Assembly (NCBI GenBank): GCA_037954665.1
Contig: JBBMOL010000037.1
Location: 868,001 to 932,000, forward strand
DNA: 64,000 nucleotides
Direction of reading: 5' to 3'
Source: Laguncularia racemosa
Taxonomy: Eukaryota; Streptophyta; Magnoliopsida; Myrtales; Combretaceae
Shown: one piece after another, positions 1 through 12,517 of the stretch
Layout: each line of letters starts with the position of its first letter
How positions within the stretch are numbered: position 1 is the stretch's first letter
Made by a program: the position numbers and the translations under genes
The notes under the pieces: generated by a model
The model's input: only the letters and a program-made list of their open reading frames with translations
Database searches by the model: none
What the model was told of the DNA's origin: nothing

Positions 1-3000
1 GTTGAACAAAAGAATACTTATTTTATGAAAAATTCATTTCAGGGTTTAAAGAGCTCATTTGGAATATTTCAGGGTGATAAAAGAGAAATCAATGCAAATT
101 AAACAAGTTTGGAGCAATTTTGCAAATGAACATTTTTTTCTTTTTCAACCCCCACGTTTAGTATGACCATGCTAAATGGCAGGGCTAACCATAGCAAGCA
201 TCAGAAGTGAAAGTAGTCAGACTTTGTTTCTCAACCCCGCCTCAAGCATGGCCGTGCAACAAGCTATGCTAAACTGCAGTAATTAAATAGCTATAAATAG
301 TGTCGTTATTTGGTATTAGGGTTAATTAAAGAGTTTAGCTTAGAGTTTTTTAGATAGTTTTAGAGCACCCTTTTTTCTACACCCTAGTAGAGAAAATACA
401 AAGAACTCAAAGGTAGAAATTGCTTATACATCATTAGAGATCACAAGACACTAATTACAAGGGTTTTATCCCTACATCATGATTTCTTTTATCTTCTCTA
501 GATCTTTTGTACTTATTGTAAACTCCATGGAGGAGTAAATTTCTCATACCTTATACTTTGTAAAACCCTAAACCATATGGATTGAATTGCTATTTAATTG
601 ATGAAAAATTCATGTCTTTGTATCTATTCATATGATTTCATTGTCTTGTGATTAATTAGTGTATGAATTAATTAAATGCTTGATTTTTATTAGATAGAAA
701 AAAAAAAGGTTTCTTCTAATAAGATGGATCTTCATGAATAGAGAAATTGTGTGTTTCACCTAAAGATAGGGAAATTCTGATTTTTTTTTTTTTGCTATAA
801 GAATTAAATTCTTGTCATAAGGATCCTAAACTTCATGTAATTTTATGTGGTATTAGTGAGGGAGAGGTCTTCACTATCTCAAATATGGTTAGGAATTAAT
901 TGGCTTGAGGGAGTAATTAATTCAATTGAGGAGATCCTGCAATGTAAAGTATGAATAATTCATTAATCAATCCATTATCATAAGAATTTTAAGGTTTATG
1001 GTGGATCAAGGTGAGGGGTATGTCTTGTGATTAAATTCATCTTTTGAAAGCATACATAATTGATCTTAGGGTTGCTAGATTAGTTGTTTAATATTTAAAT
1101 CATAAATCTCAATTCAAAATTTAGACTAAATAGTAGAAAAATAGTAATATTAGTACTTATTTTCAAGATCCTTATGGATAACACCCTAAAATCTATATTA
1201 CATTAGATAGGTACACTAGCCTAACTTTGATCATAGATTTAATTGGGTTTATAAATCTAGAATTTGATACGATCAATAAGCATACATCAATAATCCTTGT
1301 TAATCTATGTTATGAATTGCTACTAGTGAAATGTTGTTGAATTTCATCTCAAATGACATCAAAAAGAATTAAAAAAAATATTTTGCTTTTTTATCAATCA
1401 TTAAAGTTAGACTATAGTAGAATAGTAGGTTGGATAGGCTTTCATTAATGACATATATGGGCAAAAATTTGTTTTGTATGAATCTTAAAAGATGTGCTAT
1501 TTTTTAAAAAATAATTTAAAGAGCAAAATAATGCAAATTCCCCAATGGTAACAATTTGCACTAACTATTATAATTTTGCTAATTAAATCTTTGAATATTA
1601 TTGACAACTATTTTCCTTTATTTTTTTCTAGTTTGCACCAGTTGGTATTTTTTTAAGTAATTAAATCAGCTACTATAGTTTTTGACAATAAGGATGAGGA
1701 AACTGTAGTTGGTGCATCATTCTGCAATGTAACCACCTTGAATGAGTAGCACGATTTAAAAAACTAAATAGATTCTATGGTTGGCTCTACTCCTTCTACA
1801 GGTTAGGATGGAGAATTATCTTATAGCAATAAAATTACATCTCTAAGTGCACTTATACAAAATTCAAGAGTTGGAGAATAGTACTTGAAGAGCAAACAAA
1901 TCTTCCCTTTTAATGGCAAACTATGACCCAAGAATTTTTAAGGAATCAACTCAGATACATATGTTTTAAACTGGATACAAGATTAACAACAAAAGACTAA
2001 AAAAATAAATAAATAAATTCATAGATCTTAAACAAGATTACTAATAAAAAACGATAATACAAAATTAAACATATACTAGCATATTAGATAAATTGCCTAC
2101 ATAAAATCTAGTACCTAAACATTGTAAATAGGCTATTTTGGAGCCACATCCAATATTCTATAAACCAAATTATCCAACATAAAAACAATATCACAATAAA
2201 CCATGGAATCAACACCCAATTCACAAATTTCCAAATCCCACTATCATGCTTTGTGTTTGCAAAACATGACAAGTTCTTGTTGTAGCAAATCTAATTGTTG
2301 TTACGTGGATAAAGAATCTAATTCTTCAACATTCCATTTTCTACAAGCCATAGCATCACCGCATTCTATAGTGTCACTACACCTAAAAAAAACCCACAAT
2401 TACTATTTTTGTGGTATAAATGATAACCATAGAAAATTTTTCTATAGTTTATTGATGTTCTAACCCTTTACATCTTGTACTTCAACCCATAAACAGTGTA
2501 TGAGCTCTTGTCGATGATGAAGAGGCTTGAGATGCATTCCTCCTTACCATTGTTTTATGCTACTTTTAGGATGGAGATGAGGATTAGAGGTTAGCAATAG
2601 GGAATGTGGATTATGGATTTTTATTTGGGGATGAAATTAGGGTTATGAAGTTTTAAGAAGATTAATGCAATTATCTAATACATTTTTGCAATTACAATTT
2701 TGCATGCAATAAGAGATTCTTTTATTATTATTTTTATTGGTCAACAGTCAAATTGCATAAGTGCCGCATCATTTCATTAAATACATATAAGTAATATTTA
2801 ATAGCTGTGAGCATTTGTACTAACAAATGGGCTAACGTGTAACATTTTAAAAGCATAGGTACTTAAATGAAAATATTCTAAGATGAAGTAATGAACATTT
2901 TAAAAAGCTTAAGTACTTGTATAAGCATTATCCCATTTCTTATAAATAAAAAGCACACTAGCGAAGCACCAACATAAGATAGGTATGATTTAGTGAACTG

Positions 3001-3011
3001 AATCAAAGAAC
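1..3011. other. AT-rich non-coding region
   Basis: No coding region can be supported. A TATA-like string (CTATAAATAG, 291-300) lies just before an AT-rich leader-like stretch and could belong to an old LTR, but no matching second LTR was found. The open frame at 2203-2463 has no recognisable domain and biased composition, so I treat it as chance. Confidence 0.5.
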
Positions 3012-4164
3012 ATTACTATATAATAGATGCACATGTGTTCATATAATTCTATACTCTATAGCTTGAGTGGGTTAAGATCATTCATTTTGGCTCATGAAGG
3101 ATTGTTGAAATTGAATAAAAAATATCATAATAAAATTAAATCAAATAGAAGTTGTCTATATCTCTCGAAATTTTAATAAATATTAACTTAGAAATTAATA
3201 TGTAACTAACATTAGTTATAAAGATCAATTTTTAATATTTGCATCAATAAATCCTAAAGAGCAATTTAGTAATAAAGAACTTAAGAAATTTTTAAAGCAT
3301 AACTATTTATCTTTTAAGGAATTTTTCTTTTATAAGAAGTAGTTATGTATATGCAATGTGAGTGTCACACTCCTTGTAGCCTTAGAGGAGGAACGTGGGA
3401 TTAACACATGGAAATGACTTAAAGAGAGAGAGAGAGTGGTAAAGAAGAAGAATAGACAATCTTAGGGGTTTAACACAAGCCAGGTATGTTATTGAACTTT
3501 AACCCCAATGTTCTCAAGGAAAAGCATATGTTCTTCATTCTAAACCTTACTTGATCTTTTAAAGTAGCGTTTTAACAACATATGTCTATTATTGTATAAT
3601 AGATGCACATGTGTTCATATAATTCTTTACCCTATAGCTTGAGTGGGTTAAGATTGTTCATTTTGGCTCAAGTTGAAGGATTGTTGAACTTGAATAAAAA
3701 ATGTCATAATGAAATTAAATCAAATAGAAGTTATCTATATCTCTCGAAATTTTAATGAATATTAACTTAGAAATTAATATCTAACTAACATTAGTTATAA
3801 AGATCAATTTTTAATATTTGCATCGATAAATCCTAAAGAGCAATTTAGTAATAAAGAACTTAAGAAATTTTTAAAGCATAACTATTTATCTTTTAAGGAA
3901 TTTTTCTTTTATAAGAAGTAGTTATGTATATGCAATGTGAGTGTCACACTCCTTGTGGCCTTAGAGGAGTAACGTGGGATTAACACATGGAAATGACTTA
4001 AAGAGAGAGAGAGAGTGGTAAAGAAGAAGAATAGACAATCTTAAGGGTTTAACACAAGAGCCAGGTATGTTATTGAACTTTAACCCCAATGTTCTTAAGG
4101 AAAAGCATATGTTCTTCATTCTAAACCTTACTTGATCTTTTAAAGTAGCGTTTTAACAACATAC
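3012..4164. repeat. Direct tandem duplication, two ~576-bp units
   Basis: Two head-to-tail copies (about 3012-3588 and 3589-4164) are nearly identical. The shared string AGATGCACATG starts at 3025 and again at 3601, an offset of 576. Both copies carry the same (AG)n tract, the same GTGTCACACTCC phrase and the same end near AACAACATA. Differences are single bases and short indels, such as ACAAGCC versus ACAAGAGCC. No open frame or terminal inverted repeat is seen. High similarity in an AT-rich neutral region points to a recent duplication. Confidence 0.9.
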
Positions 4165-7009
4165 ATTATTTCTCTGATTTCTAAATTATTTCAAATGAGG
4201 AGAAGCTCTTGAGTATATATAGAGTTTAGCCATCAATGACGCCCATCAAATTACATTGGCAATCAACAACCAAAATGAGATCCTCTTGATGGATTTCTCT
4301 ACAGGCTTCTTTTGAATCCAAGCCCATTAAGAACTTTTTTGTGCATATGACCTTCTTAAGAAAGGTTAAGAAGAGGTAGGTTGTCTAATGATCCTTGTAC
4401 TAAATACACCATGCTAAATCGCCTTAAATTATTCAAGTCATGCACTTGATTTCGTAGATTATGTTACTAGCTCGATGAGTAAACCCCATATTGCTAATGG
4501 CCTCAAAGCCTAAAATGTAGCAAATCTATTTTGGTCCTCTACACCTTTTTTAAGGACCTTTTCATTGAATAAATCCTTAATTATTAAATGAATTTTAAAA
4601 AATGTGAATAATGACTTGAAAATATTGAAAATTAACTAAAGTATAAACCTTTTGAGCGAGTTTGAGTCAAAGTTGACAAAAAAAAAATTAAGTTGTTTCA
4701 ACTGATGTGTTATTTCGTGTTAGTTAAAGTGTTGTGCCCATTAGTTAAGCTAATGCGTTATTTAAATTTCTCAAGTTATGTTTGTTCAAATCGGTGGTTT
4801 GTATGGGTCAATAACTAACTCAAACTCAATGTGAGGATCAATATCAAAGAGCTTTCAATGATCATGACAACTAGAGTAGTTATGACTCATGGTAACTAAT
4901 GAAATGGTGCTAAAATTTATGCCTATAACTCATGCATAATTTTTGTATGAACCTTTTAGAATTTTCCAACATTGATATTTCTTCTCGAAACCAACAATTC
5001 TAGAAATACTTCCAAATTTTCTAAAAAATTTATTATGGTAATTAAGAACAAAGTATTACTACTTTATTTTTAATAGCCACTTAGTTATATCATAGGAGAG
5101 TCAAGATATCTTTGATAAACTTTGTGTTAAACTCATAAATAACCCAACACTTTTCCTTTTAGTGGTGAGTTCCTTAATTTGCTTGCGTAGTAGCTTTTGT
5201 TATTATAGGTTCCACTTTCACGAGCTTAAACGGTAAAATATTCAAAAAGTGAATAAGCTTTTACTCTACTCTCTATTTTAAAAGCACGATTCACTAACTA
5301 GCATGTATCGAGTGTATACAATGATAAAAATAATTGGTGAGTACCAAGTCATGTCCATAGAAAGCTAATGTGCTAAATACTAGATTTCAAGAGCTTTACC
5401 CTAATCTAAGCAATCACAAATTTAATTAACAAAAATAACACATCGAGGTTCCTAGGGTTACGAGATGTTATAAATTGGATTTTTGGGTTTACAAATATAT
5501 TTTCATTTGAACTAATGTGATGCCTCGAATCGATATTGAAATTAATTATACCAAATTTAACTAAACTTACAAGAACTCGCTTCCTTTTCAGAATGACTAA
5601 GTTCTAATTACAACATAAATCATCATGCTAAAGCGATTTATCTATAATTATTAACTAATAGTAACTTGTTCAAGTTAAAAATTACTATAGAAGACAAATT
5701 TATGGATTGAGCATTGCCAAATAACCTAAACCATACTTTCAATTGCATTAAGAGTGTGAGTTCATGAATTTAATTAAAACTCACATATTCCTATGACGAG
5801 CCTTTTCATAAATTTAAGTTATGCTTATTCAGGTTTTTTAATCTCTCTCATGTATCTATAACCTAATCGAAATAATGAGCGATGGTCAAGCAATAATTAT
5901 CTAAATAATAAGAATAATAGTTAAATAGTTGAATAATTACAAATCAATATCGAATCAATTCAATAATAATATCAAATAATTTATCATTGCAAAATCCATA
6001 AAGTAAGCACATCATCTCAATAATAAATGTTTGAATATATCAAGATAGATAACAATAAAATTACAAAGGAATGGAAAACACCATGTAGTTATCTTTAATT
6101 CCACCTCTCGATATCTAATCGACATATCTCAATACATTCGGAGCCCGAGAAAACCTTTAGTGTGCTGGAACGTAAGGCTTAGTGTCTCTAATCGAAGAAA
6201 ACATACTGAAATTCAAATGGAAATTCTGTTTGTTACAATGAAAAATGCTACTGTCTCTCTATCTACTAATATTCTCGTCCCAAATGTGCTCTGTTCTTGT
6301 CTCTACAACATAGCGAATGTTTCATTTTGTCCTCCATCGCGATCGCTTGTCCACCTCTATCACTAGGCTCCCCCTCTTTTCCAGTAGTGCTGCTGCCTCA
6401 TTGCTCAGAATGGCTCATTAGCTATACATGTATTCCACTACACTTGTAATTCAATTTGGAGTAATGATCCTCAGAATGAGCCCCTTTCATTCTTTCTTCT
6501 GTTCCTCAGAATGAATACAAAGCCCATAAAAGTAGCGATCTCAGCCTCACTTTATCATTTCTGGTCTGCAATTTTAAGCTAAAGCCACCGACCTCTACGG
6601 TTAAAAGTAAATAACTGAAGCATACTTCATGTGGCCACTTGGTTATCAACTTCAACAATTTCATTCCCACAATCAATTTAAAGCAGACATGTGGGCCCAC
6701 TTTAATTCCTTAATTCCATTCACGACATGTTTCCAATATCACACAAGCTGCCCCTGTTTGATTCCACAAATTGCTACTGGATCTCTGAGTTTCATCCTCA
6801 TTTGCGTAGAAACATGGCTTGCCCTGTTCATTCATATGCTTGGTTTGAATTAATAATTTTAGCTCTCTTTCTTCGTTGGAGTTTAGGTAGGATATTGGGC
6901 TGCTCTTACGCCGTGGTTTTAGCAAGGGAGTGGGCTGTTCACTTTAAATTCTGCCATCTTGTTGCTGTTGTTTAGAGCTGTGTTTGTTGTTTCTATTGCT
7001 TCTTAACTA
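4165..7009. other. Non-coding region, no supported gene
   Basis: Mostly AT-rich sequence. A less AT-rich stretch at about 6100-6970 contains overlapping short open frames on both strands (6160-6366, 6629-6975, 6506-6925). None shows a known motif and they exclude each other, so I call none. It may be a decayed gene or transposon internal region. Confidence 0.45.
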
Positions 7010-7515
7010 TACGATTCGGTTAGCAACTTTTTTTTTTTTTAACTTAAAAAAGGGGTTCGATTCACGGTTCAAACTGTTTTTATACATATTATTAACTTTT
7101 TTTAATATACAAATTCATAAGTCATGAAAAATTATACTTAACATAAAAAAGATTTAATTTATTATCATTTTTTTATACACTCATATTTTCAATATCCATT
7201 TAATATATTTAAAGAGATTTTATTATTTCTCTCAAGGTAATTATGATTTCTATATCAATTAATAAAAAAAATATAAAATAAAAAATGGTAAGTTACGTGA
7301 TAAAAACCAAATAAAAAGATAAATTGAATAAGTAATATTGAATCCTTTCTTTTAGTGATATATTCCCTATATATTTTACTACCAATTTCTTTTTCTTTAC
7401 TTCTCATTATTCGGTTTGGTTTAAAACGGTTCGATTTAGTTTATAATTTTTTCAAACCTAATTTACAGTTTGGTCCGATTCATAATTAGGTCAGTTTTTT
7501 TAATCAGCTCTAACT
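7010..7515. repeat. MITE-like dispersed repeat, copy 1
   Basis: This block matches 29675-30290 in the same order: a GGTTCAAAC phrase, an AT-rich core with ATTTAATATATTTAA and TCAAGGTAATTAT, then GGTTCGATTTAGTTT and an end near CAGCTCTAAC. The GGTTCG/CGAACC-rich ends in inverted arrangement suggest a non-autonomous DNA transposon, perhaps hAT-derived. The left boundary is poorly defined and no target duplication was recognised. Confidence 0.55.
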
Positions 7516-8349
7516 ATTGCTAATGCTTCACTAAAGTGCTATTGATGTTACTGGTTTGTTTCTATTGTTGTTTAGAGCGTTGCTATTTGCTGTTGTTGAT
7601 TGGTTTGTTATAAGGTATTATTCAGTCTCCTTTGCCCAATTCTATCCAAAATAAGGCTATTGTTGGTCTGTTCTATCATGGCATGCGGTTTTGTCCTCTC
7701 TTGATTTCCTCTAGAAATTATGTGTTGCTCTTGGTCCTCCAGTTGATGGTTGTTAGGAGCCTCCTCCATAACAACTGCTATCAAACTTCAAATGAATTCC
7801 TTAGCTGATTAATTCACTAAATAGCATAGCTATTGCTTTTCTTATATCAACCCCTATAGCTCGACCTAATGAAATGGAATGATATAGACATGGAATAGAT
7901 TGATGCTCTTCATGCTTGATTGTAGGCTAGTTGTAGCTCTAAGTTACTGTTGATGCTACTTTGTCTCAACTTCCATTCTCAAATAAAAAATGAGATGTAG
8001 CTACTATCATGATGTCCCAAGTGGTTTATCCTGTTTTATTCTATCTAAGTAAATTACAGGAAATGATTATGGATTCATTAATCGTGAAACAACTTAGTTT
8101 TTCAAAGTTAGTTAATTTAATTGAAATAGGATGGGAGTTCTCAAGAAGGCAATGAAAGGCATATTCTAAAATTCAAAGGTTAATTTAGGGTTAATTTTCA
8201 ACAATTTTTAGAAGTAGAAATTTCAAGTTTGACCGTTTTGCCCTTAAGTTTGATCTTATTAAGACTTTTCCAAGAGAGATTTGAAAAAACCGAAATTAAT
8301 AGACAAAGCCATTAAGTTAAAAGAGGAAGTTACAAGTCAAACTTAGAGG
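7516..8349. other. Non-coding region flanking the hAT insertion
   Basis: No open frame or RNA gene is supported. The last part (about 8150-8349) resembles in style the sequence resuming after 12518 (repeated AAGTTAAAAG and GTAACTTA phrases), as expected if the hAT element split one older block. Confidence 0.4.
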
Positions 8350-8357
8350 GTAACTTA
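8350..8357. repeat. hAT target site duplication, left
   Basis: GTAACTTA directly precedes the element end TAGGGGTGGG and is repeated exactly at 12510-12517 after the other end. Eight base pairs is the normal hAT duplication length. Confidence 0.93.
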
Positions 8358-8619
8358 TAGGGGTGGGAATTGCGGGGTGGGCAAAAACATTTTGACCCTT
8401 AGAGGTGCGGGCCATTTTGGCCCGTGCCCGCTTGACCTGCGGGGCAAAGCAGGCAATCCCCACGAGCGGCGGGCCAACCCATCGAAAAACGCGGTCTACG
8501 AGCTGCCCCTGGAATGCTGCACTGTGGACGACACGACCCTGGACTGCTGGACATGACGAGGACGACATGACGAGCTGCTCTGCCCTGCACCGCCGCCGCC
8601 GACTGGTGCTGAGCTGAAA

Positions 8620-8983
8620 TGATCGGTTGAAATTAAGCCAGACCGCACAGACACGGTGCGCACCTCCTTCTCCAGTTCTCCTTCGCAGAAGTCAAACACA
8701 CACACACCACAACACACTCCACAGCCCAGTCGCACCGTCCGTGCACCACAGCATTTCGGAGAAGTCAAGCACGGCCAGTCGCAGTCGCAGCTCGCAGTCG
8801 CACAGTCGTCCGTCCGTGCACCTCGTCTACAGTCCGCACGCAGCTGGCAGCAGCCCACACAGCTGTGTGTACAAGTTCCACCGCAACTGGCAGCAGCCCA
8901 CCCCACTTTCCGTGCACCCCCTATACTCCGCAACTGGACGTCGCGCCACCACCGCTGGCCGCCTGTTAGACGTCGTTAATTAA
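8620..8983 (+). other. GC-rich 5' leader of the hAT element
   Basis: This stretch is rich in CAG, CAC and GTCCGTGCACC motifs and much richer in GC than the host DNA. Open frames exist on both strands only because stop codons are rare in such sequence. A splice-donor-like AAG/GTAAAAC near 8983 suggests a non-coding first exon whose intron would span the minisatellite before the transposase ATG at 9749. That splice structure is inference. Confidence 0.4.
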
Positions 8984-9009
8984 GGTAAAACAATTCTCTA
9001 TTATTGTCC

Positions 9010-9690
9010 TCTACTGTATTGTGGCTGGTGGTTTGGCCGTGTGGTGTGGTGTGTAGGCTATGTGGTGTAGTGGCCGTGTGGTGTCAGGTGTGGCTGTGTG
9101 GTGTGTGGGCCATGTGGGGTGGTGGTGAGTGACGCCAGTGGTGGTGAGGCTTGGTGAATGGAGATTGGAGATTGGAGAGTAGGGTGGTGGTGGTGGCCGT
9201 GTGGTGTGTGGGCCGTGTGGTGTGGTGGCCATGTGGTGTGGTCGTGTGGTGTGTGGGCCGTGTGGGGTGGGGGTGAGTGACGCCGGTGGTGGTAGAGGCT
9301 TGGTGAATGGAGAATGGAGATTGGAGAGTAGGGTGGTGGTGGTGGCCGTGTGGTGTGTGGGCCATGTGGGGTGGGGGTGAGTGACGCCGATGGTAGTGGA
9401 GGCTTGGTGAATGGAGAATGGAGATTGGAGAGTGGGGTGGTGGTGGTGGTCGTGTGGTGTGTGGGCCGTGTTGGGTGGGGGTAAGTGACACCCGGGGGTG
9501 ATGGAGGCTTGGTGAATGGAGAATGGAGATTGGAGAGTGGGGTGGTGGCCGTATGGTGTGTGGGCCGTGTGGGGTGGGGATGAGTGATCCCGGTGGTGGT
9601 GAGTGACACCGGTGGTGGTGGAGGCTTGGTGAATGGAGAATGGAGATTGGAGAGTGGGGTGGTGGTGGTGGCCGTGTGGTGGTAGTGGCT
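9010..9690 (+). repeat. GT-rich minisatellite inside the hAT element
   Basis: About five units of roughly 103-149 bp. Each contains GGCCGTGTGGTGTGTGGGCC, a GAGTGACGCC phrase, and GGCTTGGTGAATGGAGA followed by ATTGGAGAGTGGGGTGGTGG. The GGCTTGGTGAATGG phrase recurs at about 9148, 9297, 9400, 9505 and 9624. Unit length varies through GGT slippage and partial units. The minus strand is open over long stretches and would encode Thr/His/Pro-rich peptides; these are composition artefacts. Confidence 0.9.
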
Positions 9691-9748
9691 ATATTTAATT
9701 ATTTACATATATTTAACTACTACTAATAACATTTTTTATATTTACGGA

Positions 9749-12055
9749 ATGGATCCTTTAAGTAATGAGGCTACAATGGAACTAATGGAACCTATTAATG
9801 TGAATCATGTGTCTGAAGTTGGTGGGCATAACGACAATCTAAAACCAGGATCTTCTCAATCTGAAGAACATGCAAGTAAGAAGGCTCGAGTAGGTAGCTC
9901 TTCTTCTTAAGTTTAGGAATTATTTACAAAAATTGGTATTGGGAAGGATGGTAAAAATAGGGCTAAGTGTAAAGCATGTGGGAAGGAATATGTTATTGGA
10001 ACACATTCACATGGAACTTCATCTTTACGTCGACATATAGAGAAGTGTCGTTTGAGTCAAATTCCTAGATATCATGATGTTGGTGATATGATAATTGATC
10101 ATGCTGGGAAGTTAAGATCAAGAAAACCTGATCCTAAATTTGCTCGTGAGGTCATGGCTATGGCTATTATTGAGCATGATCTGCCATTTTCATTTGTTGA
10201 GTATAGGAGGATTACACAGTTTATAAGGCTATATAATTCTGATTATAAGCCAATTAGTAGAAAAACTGCTACATCAGATGTTTGGAATTTATATTTGACT
10301 CAAAAGGAGAATTTGAAACAAATTTTGCAAAAATTCCAAGGAAAGTATGCTTGACTTCTGATATATGGACTGCTTCTACTAGTGAGGGATATATTTGTTT
10401 GACTGCACATTATGTGGATGCCAATTGGAAATTGAATAATAAAATTCTTTCTTTTTCTAAAATGTTCCCTCCTCACTCAGGGTTTGAGTTGTCGAAAAAA
10501 GTATTTGAATTTTTAAAAGATTGGGGCATATATAGGAAGATATTCTCCCTTACATTGGATAATGCATCTACAAATGATTGTATGCAAGATTTTCTGAAAG
10601 AGCAATTGAACTTACAACATAGTTTGTTATATGGTGGTGAGTTTTTTCATATTAGATGTTGTGCTCATATTCTTCACTTGATCGTTAAAGAAGGATTGGA
10701 TGTAAGTAGTGAAGCATTGCACAAAGTAAGGGAAAGTGTGAAGTATGTGAAGGGTTCTGAGAGTAGAATGAAACACTTTTTGGAGTGTATTGAACAGGTT
10801 GGCAACATTGATACGAATATCGGTTTTTGCTTGGATGTAATTACTAGATGGAATTCCACTTATCTTATGCTTGATAGAGCACTCAGGTATCGACGTGCTT
10901 TTTCTTGCTTTCAATTGAATGATCGTCATTATAAATACTATCCAACCATTGATGAGTGGGAAAGAGCAGAAAAGATATGCAAGTTTTTGAGCCCGTTTCA
11001 TAGTATCACCAATTTGATATCAGAATCATCATATCCAACATCAAACCACTATTTTTTGCAAGTATGGAGGATTGAATGTTTGTTGAATGAAAATTTAAAT
11101 AGTGAAGATCATGTCATAAGGGAGATGTCCATTAGAATGAAACAGAAGTTTGATAAGTATTGGAGTGATTATAGTGTTATCCTTGCACTTGGAGCAATCT
11201 TTGATCCTCGAATGAAATTTGATTTTTTGAACTTCTGTTTTAATAAACTTGATCCCCTCACTTGTGAAGAGAAGATGGCTCATATAAAAAGCAAGTTATA
11301 TAAACTTTATGGAGAATATGAGAAGAGCAAAACAGATCACATATCTAGAAGTAGAAGCAATGAGGTTGGATCATCTCCTCAAACACAAGACACATCTGGA
11401 GGTAACAGCAGTAAGGGAGTAGCAACACATAGAGCTGGAAAGGGCTTGGAGATTGATTTTGCTACATTAGTGGTAAGTTTAATAATTTTTTATTTTTTCA
11501 ATTATTTTTTTTTGTAATATATATTAGTATGTAAATAGTTTTTTTCTTAATAATGTAGGAATTCCGATACCGTCAAGTAGAAGTACAAAGTTCTGGTAAA
11601 TCTTCTTTGGATATTTATCTAGATGAGCCAGTAATGGATATGGACTTCTACTCAGAATTGGATGTGTTACAACATTGGAAGAGTCAAAGCCAAAGATATC
11701 CTGATTTATCTATCATGGCCTCCGATGTGCTTAGCATTCCAATTACTACTGTAGCGTCGGAGTCAGCTTTCAGTATCGGCGCTCATGTACTTAATAAGTA
11801 CCGCAGTTCTATGCTTCCAGCTAATGTAGAAGCTCTCATTTGTACACGAAATTGGTTACAAGGATTTGCATGTGAAGGTAATTTTTTTTTGTTCTATTCC
11901 TAATATTTTCTTTTAATGTATTGTTCCTAATTATATGTGTAATCTCATAAATTGTAGATTAAGAAGAAGACAATGGGAGTGTGGGTAGGAGGGCGACTAC
12001 TTCATTGAAAGGAGACTCCAATTTAGTTATTGATGATTATGATAGTGATGACTGA
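9749..12055 (+). pseudogene. hAT transposase (BED finger, RNase-H-like, dimerisation domain), broken
   Basis: The frame opens at ATG 9749. A BED zinc finger follows at about 9965-10050 (CKACGKEY, then SSLRRHIEKC). The catalytic-core region includes CLTSDIWTA and TLDNASTND, then a DUF4413-like stretch (about 11130-11250). The C-terminal dimerisation domain lies at 11607-11875 (ASESAFSIG, then a LPANVEALICTRNWL helix). Introns fit at 11473-11558 (phase 0, GTAAG..TAG) and about 11877-11957. Lesions: TAA and TAG two codons apart just before the BED finger (about 9908-9916); a one-base deletion in an A-run near 10330 that moves the frame from 10052-10354 into 10282-11472; and a TAA right after the last splice junction, before an acidic tail ending DDYDSDD. 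It resembles RICESLEEPER/DAYSLEEPER-type hAT proteins. It is a pseudogene, not a domesticated gene. Confidence 0.88.
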
Positions 12056-12509
12056 TGTGATGATTGATTTATATATGTAATTTTATCTGCTTCATTATTG
12101 TATTTGTTTTCCTATGTAATTAGTCAAAACTGAAAAGTACTTTATCATAATTGCTTGATTATCGTTTTAGGTTATTTTCTTTTTATCGTATGAGAATGGG
12201 ATTTAAGAGTAAGTACATATAAATCGAAGTTGTCTAAGGAAAGTGAATGGAAAAATTGAGTGATATGTAATATAAATTATGCTTGCAAAGGAAATAAAGG
12301 TTTATCTAAGGAAAAATAAAAAATTTTACTTAACATGTTATAATTTTAATTATTTACACAATACAGAAAAAAAAAAATTGCGGGTCGTCGCGGGCTAGCC
12401 CGCATTGGTCTGTGGGGCAAGGCGGGCCGACTTTTCTGACCTGCCAGCCTTGCGAGCCAGCCCGCGACGACTCGCGGGCCGGCCCATTCTGCTCGCATTA
12501 CCGACCCTA

Positions 12510-12517
12510 GTAACTTA
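12510..12517. repeat. hAT target site duplication, right
   Basis: GTAACTTA, identical to 8350-8357, follows the right end ..CCGACCCTA of the element. Confidence 0.93.

Larger units (their letters stand above)
8358..12509 (+). mobile_element. hAT DNA transposon, complete but inactivated
   Basis: The element is 4152 bp. It has imperfect terminal inverted repeats: TAGGGGTGGGAATTGCG on the left, and TAGGGTCGGTAATGCGAG when the right end is read on the minus strand. It is bounded by a perfect 8-bp duplication. Subterminal regions (8360-8480 and 12375-12500) are GC-rich with repeated GCGGGC motifs, the type of clustered sites hAT transposases bind. In order it holds a GC-rich leader, a minisatellite, and a transposase gene with a BED zinc finger, an RNase-H-like core and a C-terminal dimerisation domain. 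Stop codons and a frameshift make it non-autonomous now. The intact duplication indicates it has not moved since insertion. Confidence 0.92.

Noticed and set aside
2375..2391. CACTACACCTAAAAAAA, like a CACTA transposon end
   Set aside because: Only one end is visible, with no inverted partner or 3-bp duplication.
6160..6975. Cluster of short open frames on both strands
   Set aside because: They overlap and exclude each other, with no motif, splice pattern or repeat support.
8317..8983. Several open frames on both strands in the hAT leader
   Set aside because: GC-rich sequence gives open frames on both strands by chance; none matches a protein motif.
9011..9609. Long minus-strand open frames encoding Thr/His/Pro-rich repeats
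   Set aside because: They lie wholly in a GT-rich minisatellite where stops are rare on that strand. Overlapping frames are open at once and no start context or known domain is present.
10627..11001. Minus-strand open frame of 124 codons
   Set aside because: It is a shadow of the hAT transposase core on the + strand.
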